Positions 1 through 5,167 of a DNA stretch of 5,167 nt are shown piece after piece; positions within the stretch are counted from its first letter, which is position 1, and each line of letters starts with the position of its first letter. The stretch is from Bacteroidales bacterium UBA1797 (lineage in GTDB: Bacteria; Bacteroidota; Bacteroidia; Bacteroidales; VadinHA17): positions 1,807 through 6,973 of the forward strand of contig DCFT01000036.1 of the NCBI GenBank assembly GCA_002319885.1, in the 5' to 3' direction. The position numbers were made by a program, and so were the translations under genes. Below the pieces are notes generated by a model. That model ran no database searches and was not told where the DNA came from. It saw nothing but the letters and a program-made list of their open reading frames with translations.

Positions 1-860
1 GAATATTTGATGGAATTAAGTGCTCTTATAATATCTTCAAATACGATGTTCCCATGACCGAGACTTCTGAAATCCCAATAGCGGCCAAGAGTTCCGAATT
101 CAGTGTGTCCACCGAAAACACCTGCTTCTGCAGGTATCTTTGACCAGCCCACATCTTTCATATGAACATGGAAAATCTTTTCAGCAAAGGTGTAAATGAA
201 TTTAACGTAATCAACACCCTGATAACCAAAATGAGATGGATCAAAATTAAACCCGAAAGCCGGGTGACTATTAACAGCCTTTAATGTTCTATGTGCTGAT
301 GCTATATCGAAAGCAATTTCTGTAGGATGCGCTTCGAGGGCGAAATGAACACCAAGTTCCTGATATTTATCGAGTATCGGGATCCAACGTGTCGCAAAAT
401 CAGAATAGCCTTTATCTATCATAGCAGGAGGAACAGAAGGGAATGAATAAAGCAGATGCCAGACAGAGCTTCCTGTGAAGCCGGTTACAGTATCAACTCC
501 CAGTCTTTTAGCCGCTTCCGCAGTTCTTATCATCTCTAGAGCTGATCTTCTGCGAACACTTTCGGGATCACCATCGCCCCATACATAAGCCGGTAAAATA
601 CTCTCATGCCGCTCATCAATGCGATCACATACAGCCTGACCAACGAGGTGGTTAGCAATAGCATATACTTTAAGTCCGTACTTTGCAAGGGTCTGTTTTT
701 TTTGAAGACAGTAAGCCTCGTCGGCTTTATTTACCTCAAAATGATCTCCCCAGCAAGCTAGTTCCAAACCGTCATAACCAAATGATCTGGCTTTCTGACA
801 CATAGTATCAAATGGCATATCTGCCCACTGACCTGTAAAGAGTGTGACTGGTCTGCTCAT
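1..860 (-). CDS. Sugar phosphate isomerase/epimerase, xylose isomerase-like TIM barrel (3' end cut by window edge)
   Basis: This is an open frame of 286 codons that runs off the left edge without a stop. I read it by translating the minus strand by hand. The ATG at 858-860 is fixed as the start by an in-frame TAA two codons upstream (864-866). There is no signal peptide, so the protein should be cytoplasmic. The N-terminus (MSRPVTLFTGQWADMPFD), GYDGLELACWGDHFEV near residues 26-41 and GFTGSSVWHLLYSFPSVPPA near 127-146 are characteristic of a bacterial subgroup of the AP-endonuclease-2/xylose isomerase-like family (PF01261). Likely metal ligands are visible: E176 in FALEAHPTE, D207 in FNFDPSH and H233 in FHVHMKD. 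A fourth acidic ligand, expected in an EWED-like motif after LGHGNIVFEDI (267-277), would lie beyond the window. I recall the family as roughly 330-350 residues, so about 50-60 residues are missing. Members typically isomerise or epimerise sugars or keto-sugars and often sit beside Gfo/Idh/MocA oxidoreductases. The substrate cannot be read from this sequence. Confidence 0.93.
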   Translation of the reverse strand, partial: MSRPVTLFTGQWADMPFDTMCQKARSFGYDGLELACWGDHFEVNKADEAYCLQKKQTLAKYGLKVYAIANHLVGQAVCDRIDERHESILPAYVWGDGDPESVRRRSALEMIRTAEAAKRLGVDTVTGFTGSSVWHLLYSFPSVPPAMIDKGYSDFATRWIPILDKYQELGVHFALEAHPTEIAFDIASAHRTLKAVNSHPAFGFNFDPSHFGYQGVDYVKFIYTFAEKIFHVHMKDVGWSKIPAEAGVFGGHTEFGTLGRYWDFRSLGHGNIVFEDIIRALNSIKY

Positions 861-893
861 GATTTAATTTTTAATAGTATTAATCAAGTATTG

Positions 894-931
894 ATTTTGT
901 ATTCAGGAGAACTTGCTCCTGAATACAAAAT
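894..931. terminator. Perfect 16-bp inverted repeat with 6-nt loop; possible terminator or operator
   Basis: Arms at 894-909 and 916-931 are exact reverse complements (core GTATTCAGGAG / CTCCTGAATAC) around the loop AACTTG. The repeat lies between the stop of the propeller gene (990) and the start of the isomerase gene (860), both read on the minus strand. A transcript terminator there is the simplest reading. However, the polarity is unusual: the T-run is at the outer end of the 5' arm and the A-run at the outer end of the 3' arm, so neither strand has the A-tract, stem, U-tract order of a classic intrinsic terminator. An operator or a hairpin in the isomerase mRNA leader are alternatives. 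The palindrome is certain; its function is not. Confidence 0.5.
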
Positions 932-989
932 TTAATTTAAGATCTATATAACACATTCACAAAAGCAATTATACTGACAGCTTTTCTGT

Positions 990-3900
990 TTATTGCAAAG
1001 CCGGCACCCTCCCCGGGGTCCATGGAGCTTTGACGGCATCAAGCTGTTTATCAAGCTTCTGAAGATCTTCACCTGCTTTTTTAACTCTTTCAAGTATTGG
1101 CGGAAACTCAGATTTAAGAATATCCAACTGTTGTTTTGCAGTTGTAATAATATCGCCGCTTGTACCGTAGGTTGCCGATGCCATTTCACTCAGCCTGTCA
1201 GTCAGAGGCACGTCAATAGGTGGAAGTTCTTCAGAACTGGCTTGTGCCTTCGGACCATTAAACTTAAACTGAATATCCTCTAATTCAGTATTTATTCTTT
1301 CTGCCTCTTTCATCATTTCGGGTGTAGACAGAGGTGTCTGATGTATTGCCTGCATTACTGCATTTACCCTGTCGACAAGTTCTGATGTATAGCTTATTGT
1401 GCCATACATTGTTCTAGAGAAATCTGATGCTTCACTTATCCACGCATACTTAGCTTTCAGGTCTGTAGCGGGGAAAGTTGCAAGTCCCAGTGGTTTGCAT
1501 ACAAATGATACAGGTTCCGAAAGTTGTGTTGTTTCGTTTTTTGCAACCATGGATAAGGCAACTTTATATGTTCCGGGCATAGCCTGTATGCCTCTTCCTT
1601 CTCCGCCTCTTCTGCCTCTGCCTCCGTGGCTGGAAGGGACAGGTTCATATTTGGTTGTAGTTACCGGAGCCAGGCTTTCATAAGTGAAGTTCCAGGTGAC
1701 CCTGTTAACTCCTTTTGAAGCCGATTTGTAAAGGCGTTTTACAACATTATTATTTTCGTCGGTTATTGTAAAAACCAGATATGGTTTTTCCTCTTTAGCC
1801 TCTGCATCGAGATCAGCAATTGAAGGCTGAGGTATTGGTTCTCCTTTTTCAAACAGAGCTTTTTCTTTCTCCTCACGTATAGCTTTTGCAGTTTTCGGCA
1901 CATCTTTCACGAAGTAGGTAATAGTCGCACCATACTCAGGATTAGGGGCTTTAAAATACATCGAGCCCTGGTTGTCAAAGCCACGGGTCTGGACAAACAT
2001 TTTAGCATCTTTTATCGGGAAAATATAACCCGGTTTATCCAGAAACTCTTTTTTGAAGTTTCTCAAAGGTGAGAAATCATCCAGAATATAAATGCCTCTG
2101 CCAAAAGTTCCAATAACAAGGTCACATTCCCGCTCCTGGATTTTAATATCGCGTACTGCAATAGTCGGCAAACCGGGTTTGAATTCAATCCATTCATTCC
2201 CGCCATCTATTGAAAAATAGAAACTGAATTCAGATCCCGTAAAGAGCAGATTTGGATTGACATTATCCTGTTCTATAGTGTGAATAGAACCGTTTGCCGG
2301 AAGTTTATTAGTCAGAGGAACCCATGTTTTTCCTTTATCGGAACTTTTTAGTATGTAAGGTTTGAAATCATCACTGAGCATATTATTAAATGTGGCATAT
2401 ACTACATTTTCATCGAATTTATCTGGTAGTAAGTCGCTTACATAAGTATATTCAGGAATACCGGGAAAGGTCGTAATCTTAGTCCAGTTTTTTCCTCCAT
2501 CTTCAGTAACAGCAATAACTCCGTCGTCGGTACCAGCATATAAGAGGTCCTTCTTTACCTTTGATTCGGCAAGAGATACAATTAATCCCCATTGTGAAGT
2601 AGATACATCTTTGGCAACCGCATCGATACTCCAGTACTTACCCATAACTTTAAATTTATTACGATCCTCATTGCGTGAAAGATCTCCTGATATTTCGACC
2701 CAGGTCCTTCCGCGATCATCGCTTCTGAATACTTTATTGGCTGCCATATATATTCTTTCCCGATTAAAAGGACTGATTACTATCGGTGCATCCCAATACC
2801 ATTTAAAGGTCTTTTCTCCTTCGCGCGGAACCGGCCTGATTCCTATTGCTTCCTGGCTCTTCTTGTCCCAGAGGGCAGCATTGCCGTATTGGGACTCGGT
2901 GAATACAATGTTTTCATCAACAGGATCATTTGCTACCCAGAATCCGTCACCTCCTACAGTAACTTTCCAGTCATCATTTACCACGCCATCCCTGCTGATA
3001 TTTTGTGAAGGACCACCCATCGAGTTGTTATCCTGTGTGCCTCCATAAATATTGTAAAATGGTAAAGCATTATCGACACTTACCCTGTAGAATTGCGGAA
3101 CAGGGAGATTAGTTTTAAAGATGTAATTTTCACCCTCGTCAAAGGTTTCATATATGCCGCCATCCCCACCAATATAGAAGTGTTTCGTATCGGAAGGATC
3201 AATCCACATTGCATGATCATCAACATGCCTTTGATTATTCCCTACAGTGGTCCAGGTTTTTCCTCCGTCAACTGTGACTTTTGAAACAGTCTCGGCACTG
3301 TAAACTTTATCTACATTTTTAGGATCGCAAAAAATGGTATTAAAATACTGTCCGCTGGAGGCATATGAGCTCATTTTTTCCCATGAGGCGCCCCTGTTGG
3401 TTGTCCTGTAGAATCCACTGGATTCTCCTGCAGCTTCCATAATTAAATACAGCACATCAGGATTGACAGGTGATATCGCAAGTCCCATACCTCCAATATC
3501 AACTTTGGGAAGGCCGTTCATTATTTTGTCCCAGGTTTTGCCTCCATCTTTTGATTTATAGACAGCTGATTCAGGTCCGCCACCAATTTTGGTATAAACA
3601 TGTCTTCTTCTTTGCTCTGCTGTTGCGTAAATAACGTCAGGATTGCGCGGGTCAAGAACAACATTCTTAACGCCGGTGTTTTCACTGATATTAAGAACTT
3701 TATTCCATGTTTTGCCACCATCAGTTGTTTTGTAAAGGCCCCGGTCCCCGCCTGGTCCCCATATTGAACCCTCGGCTGCAACATAAACTATATCGGTGTT
3801 CCTGGGATCAATTTCTATCATTCCTATTTGCCTTGATTCCTTCAGTCCCATATTTTTCCAGCTTGCCCCGCCATCATCCGTTTTATATACACCGTCGCCA

Positions 3901-4298
3901 TAACCCAGCTGGCGCTGAGAATTTTTCTCACCTGTCCCTACCCATACAACAGAGGGGTTTTCAGGATCGATTTTCAGACAGCCGATAGAATAAGCTCCAT
4001 ATTTGTCAAATATCGGTTTCCAGGTAGTTCCGTTATTTGTTGTCTTCCATACATTACCGGCGGAAACACCCACGTATATTTCAGAATGATCTTTTGGGTT
4101 CACAGCAAAATCAGAAATTCTTCCAGCCTGCCATGCAGGACCTATACTCCGGAATGATAATCCATCGAAAGTTTTTGATGTCAATCCAGTCTCTTTCTTC
4201 TCAGGCTCCTTGGCCGCTTCTTTTTTCTTTTGAGCATTAATGGTATTTATGCTTATAAAGAATCCAAGAATTAAAATGATTAATAGTTCTTTTTTCAT
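990..4298 (-). CDS. Exported BNR/sortilin-like beta-propeller protein ('glycosyl hydrolase'-type family, function unknown)
   Basis: This complete 1102-residue protein starts at the ATG at 4296-4298 and ends at TAA (990-992). Residues 1-22 form a clear Sec signal peptide: MKKE, a hydrophobic core LLIILILGFFISI, then a probable cut after INA before QKKK. A short Lys/Glu-rich linker (23-37) follows. Residues about 45-745 carry eleven BNR-type blade motifs (aromatic-K-T/S-x-D-G-G-K-T-W and variants), and most blades also have a D/S-P-x-N-P-x-x-Y turn. After the propellers (closing near FGRGIYILDDF, 732-742) come a beta region with a charged insertion (about 805-840), a Gly/Arg-rich loop (892-903), an Ig-like strand set around MPGTYKVALS, and a helical C-terminal region (about 940-1095) ending in APWTPGRVPALQ. 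I recall similar endings in relatives, so the protein appears intact. I see no type IX sorting domain and no lipobox, so a periplasmic or otherwise soluble exported location is likely. Databases often name this family glycosyl hydrolase or sortilin/VPS10-like. Propellers of this shape bind ligands or proteins, and no catalytic residues can be assigned here. It diverges from the nitroreductase gene. Confidence 0.93.
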   Translation of the reverse strand: MKKELLIILILGFFISINTINAQKKKEAAKEPEKKETGLTSKTFDGLSFRSIGPAWQAGRISDFAVNPKDHSEIYVGVSAGNVWKTTNNGTTWKPIFDKYGAYSIGCLKIDPENPSVVWVGTGEKNSQRQLGYGDGVYKTDDGGASWKNMGLKESRQIGMIEIDPRNTDIVYVAAEGSIWGPGGDRGLYKTTDGGKTWNKVLNISENTGVKNVVLDPRNPDVIYATAEQRRRHVYTKIGGGPESAVYKSKDGGKTWDKIMNGLPKVDIGGMGLAISPVNPDVLYLIMEAAGESSGFYRTTNRGASWEKMSSYASSGQYFNTIFCDPKNVDKVYSAETVSKVTVDGGKTWTTVGNNQRHVDDHAMWIDPSDTKHFYIGGDGGIYETFDEGENYIFKTNLPVPQFYRVSVDNALPFYNIYGGTQDNNSMGGPSQNISRDGVVNDDWKVTVGGDGFWVANDPVDENIVFTESQYGNAALWDKKSQEAIGIRPVPREGEKTFKWYWDAPIVISPFNRERIYMAANKVFRSDDRGRTWVEISGDLSRNEDRNKFKVMGKYWSIDAVAKDVSTSQWGLIVSLAESKVKKDLLYAGTDDGVIAVTEDGGKNWTKITTFPGIPEYTYVSDLLPDKFDENVVYATFNNMLSDDFKPYILKSSDKGKTWVPLTNKLPANGSIHTIEQDNVNPNLLFTGSEFSFYFSIDGGNEWIEFKPGLPTIAVRDIKIQERECDLVIGTFGRGIYILDDFSPLRNFKKEFLDKPGYIFPIKDAKMFVQTRGFDNQGSMYFKAPNPEYGATITYFVKDVPKTAKAIREEKEKALFEKGEPIPQPSIADLDAEAKEEKPYLVFTITDENNNVVKRLYKSASKGVNRVTWNFTYESLAPVTTTKYEPVPSSHGGRGRRGGEGRGIQAMPGTYKVALSMVAKNETTQLSEPVSFVCKPLGLATFPATDLKAKYAWISEASDFSRTMYGTISYTSELVDRVNAVMQAIHQTPLSTPEMMKEAERINTELEDIQFKFNGPKAQASSEELPPIDVPLTDRLSEMASATYGTSGDIITTAKQQLDILKSEFPPILERVKKAGEDLQKLDKQLDAVKAPWTPGRVPALQ
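2190..4052 (-). repeat. Eleven BNR blade motifs inside the propeller gene
   Basis: The coded motifs begin at residues 83, 137, 188, 246, 296, 340, 382, 523, 595, 649 and 693 of the propeller protein. The best copies are LYKTTDGGKTW (188-198) and VYKSKDGGKTW (246-256). Spacing is mostly 42-58 residues, as expected for one blade each. Two intervals are longer: 141 residues (382 to 523) and 72 residues (523 to 595). The 141-residue gap contains degenerate blade-like stretches (NIYGGTQDNNSM near 416-427, NIVFTESQYGNAALWD near 463-478). Counting those two and the closing FGRGIYILDD segment gives about fourteen blades, which would suit two seven-bladed propellers. That fold count is inference. At DNA level the repeats show as recurring GTTTTKCCWCCRTC-like stretches on the plus strand, for example near 2490, 3255, 3535 and 3708. 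Confidence 0.85.
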
Positions 4299-4417
4299 AG
4301 GTATATTTTTAACAGATAAGATTATTTTGACTCTTGCTAAGATATGAAAATCATTTGTTCCAGTCTTCAGGTTTTACCAGATTTTGCTTACTTTGTATTA
4401 TATTCTACAACATAAAA
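4299..4417. promoter_or_regulatory. Divergent promoter region between the propeller and nitroreductase genes
   Basis: This 119-bp AT-rich gap separates two starts pointing away from each other, so it must hold the 5' leaders and, most likely, a promoter for each gene. Neither start has a recognisable Shine-Dalgarno sequence. The minus-strand leader reads TTAAAAATATACCT before ATG and the plus-strand leader reads TACAACATAAAA before ATG, which is the A-rich pattern usual in Bacteroidota. On the plus strand TTACTTTG (4388-4395) differs by one base from the Bacteroidota -7 consensus TAnnTTTG, but the only well-formed upstream TTTG (4354-4357) is 30 bp away, too far for a standard -33 element. 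On the minus strand TATCTTAG is a similar one-mismatch match without a partner. No palindromic operator was seen. Confidence 0.4.
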
Positions 4418-5167
4418 ATGACAAAAATATCAGTAACTCTGATGGAACGCAGAACCATCAGGAAATATTCAACGGAACCTGTTGATGATAAGCTTCTTAA
4501 TGAACTGCTTTCAATGGGATGCAGGGCATCTACAACCGGCAATATGCAGGTTTACAGCATTATTATAACCAGGGATACTCAAAAAAAGATGGAACTGGCT
4601 CCACTTCATTTTAACCAGAAGATGATTACTGAAGCTCCAGTAGTTCTGACATTCTGTGCAGATTTCAACCGGTTTAATAAATGGTGTCATCTTAGAAATG
4701 CTGAACCAGGTTTTGACAATTTTCTTTCTTTCATTACCGGTGCAATTGATGCATTGCTTGTAGCGCAAACTGTATGCATAGCCGCCGAAGCAAAAGGACT
4801 TGGAATATGTTATCTTGGAACTACAACATATACTGCAAATAAGATTATAGAAGTACTGAAACTGCCTAAAGGAGTCGTTCCGGTTACTACCGTTACTATA
4901 GGATGGCCGGCTGAAAAACCTGAGCAGGTCGACAGGTTGCCTCTTGAAGCAGTGATCCATAAAGAGACTTATCGCGACTATTCCACGCAGGATATTGAAA
5001 AATACTATGATGAGAAGGAAAAAAGAACTGATTCGCAACAGTTTGTGAATGAGAATAATAAAGAGACTCTTGCACAGGTCTTCACTGATGTCAGATATAA
5101 GAAAGCAGATAATGTATACTTCTCAAAAGTCCTGATACAGGTATTGAAGGATCAGGGGTTTATGGAG
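4418..5167 (+). CDS. NfsA-like FMN-dependent nitroreductase / NAD(P)H oxidoreductase (last few codons missing)
   Basis: There are 250 codons from the ATG at 4418-4420 to the window edge with no stop. The start is supported because MTKISVTLMERRTIRKYSTEPV aligns with the usual nitroreductase N-terminus (HRSIRHFTDEPI in E. coli NfsA, from memory). R11, R12 and R15 fall in the FMN-phosphate-binding segment. ASTTGNMQVYSIIIT (37-51) is the second flavin-contact region, GAIDALLVAQTVCIAAEAKGLGICYLGTT (108-136) is the core helix plus flavin loop, and VTIGWPAEKP (159-168) precedes the C-terminal excursion. RLPLEAVIHKETY (173-185) and the final VLKDQGF match the NfsA/FRP-type tail, where QGW lies a few residues from the end in E. 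coli NfsA, so very little is missing. The enzyme is predicted to be a cytoplasmic flavoprotein dimer reducing quinones, nitro compounds or flavins with NAD(P)H. The physiological substrate is unknown. Five cysteines (35, 80, 90, 120, 131) show no cluster motif. It is transcribed away from the propeller gene. Confidence 0.93.
   Translation, partial: MTKISVTLMERRTIRKYSTEPVDDKLLNELLSMGCRASTTGNMQVYSIIITRDTQKKMELAPLHFNQKMITEAPVVLTFCADFNRFNKWCHLRNAEPGFDNFLSFITGAIDALLVAQTVCIAAEAKGLGICYLGTTTYTANKIIEVLKLPKGVVPVTTVTIGWPAEKPEQVDRLPLEAVIHKETYRDYSTQDIEKYYDEKEKRTDSQQFVNENNKETLAQVFTDVRYKKADNVYFSKVLIQVLKDQGFME

Noticed and set aside
961..985. Possible weak terminator just after the propeller gene stop: AAAAGC and GCTTTT separated by 13 nt
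   Set aside because: A six-pair stem with four A-T pairs and a 13-nt loop is expected by chance in AT-rich DNA. Its A-to-U polarity suits a terminator on the minus strand, but it is too weak to call.
861..989. Promoter for the isomerase gene
   Set aside because: On the minus strand a TTTTG is followed about 20 bp later by TAAATTAA, which matches only six of eight positions of TAnnTTTG. This is not enough to call in such AT-rich sequence.
944..1189. 81-codon minus-strand frame overlapping the end of the propeller gene and the intergenic region
   Set aside because: Most of it is an alternative frame of the conserved C-terminal coding region. The Cys-rich tail (CRLCNKQKSCQYNCFCECVI) is eye-catching but comes from out-of-frame and AT-rich non-coding sequence, with no supporting start context.
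1457..1683. Short open frames on both strands around the Gly/Arg-rich segment
   Set aside because: They are shadows produced by the skewed codons of the glycine/arginine-rich loop. The propeller reading frame is uninterrupted through the region.
2611..3048. 145-codon plus-strand open frame inside the propeller gene
   Set aside because: It lies fully antisense to conserved propeller blades and has low-complexity Ser/Leu/Pro composition with no family resemblance.
4511..5038. 175-codon minus-strand open frame opposite the nitroreductase gene
   Set aside because: The plus-strand frame has clear nitroreductase motifs throughout. The antisense product is rich in Cys, Phe and Ser without recognisable domains, so it is a shadow.

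Overview
The window looks like ordinary chromosomal sequence from a member of the Bacteroidota, probably a Bacteroidales-type organism. The evidence is a moderately AT-rich composition, A/T-rich leaders without a Shine-Dalgarno motif in front of all three starts, and the type of proteins encoded. The taxonomic call is inference.

There are three protein genes. Positions 1-860, minus strand, hold the N-terminal 286 codons of a xylose-isomerase-like TIM-barrel sugar phosphate isomerase/epimerase; its C-terminus lies off the left edge. Positions 990-4298, minus strand, hold a complete 1102-residue exported protein made of BNR/sortilin-type beta-propeller blades followed by C-terminal beta and helical regions. 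It belongs to the group usually auto-named 'glycosyl hydrolase' or 'VPS10/BNR repeat protein', whose true function is not established. Positions 4418-5167, plus strand, hold an NfsA-like FMN nitroreductase that is complete except for its last few codons.

The two minus-strand genes are separated by 129 bp containing a perfect 16-bp inverted repeat (894-931), so they are probably not a simple tight operon. The propeller gene and the nitroreductase gene diverge from a 119-bp intergenic region that must hold both promoters. No pathway obviously links the three genes. The TIM-barrel enzyme points to sugar or sugar-acid catabolism, the propeller protein acts outside the cytoplasm, and the nitroreductase is a cytoplasmic redox enzyme.

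I found no RNA genes, mobile elements, CRISPR arrays or phage features. I did not find a convincing new system. The inverted repeat and the uncharacterised propeller protein are the items most worth a second look.
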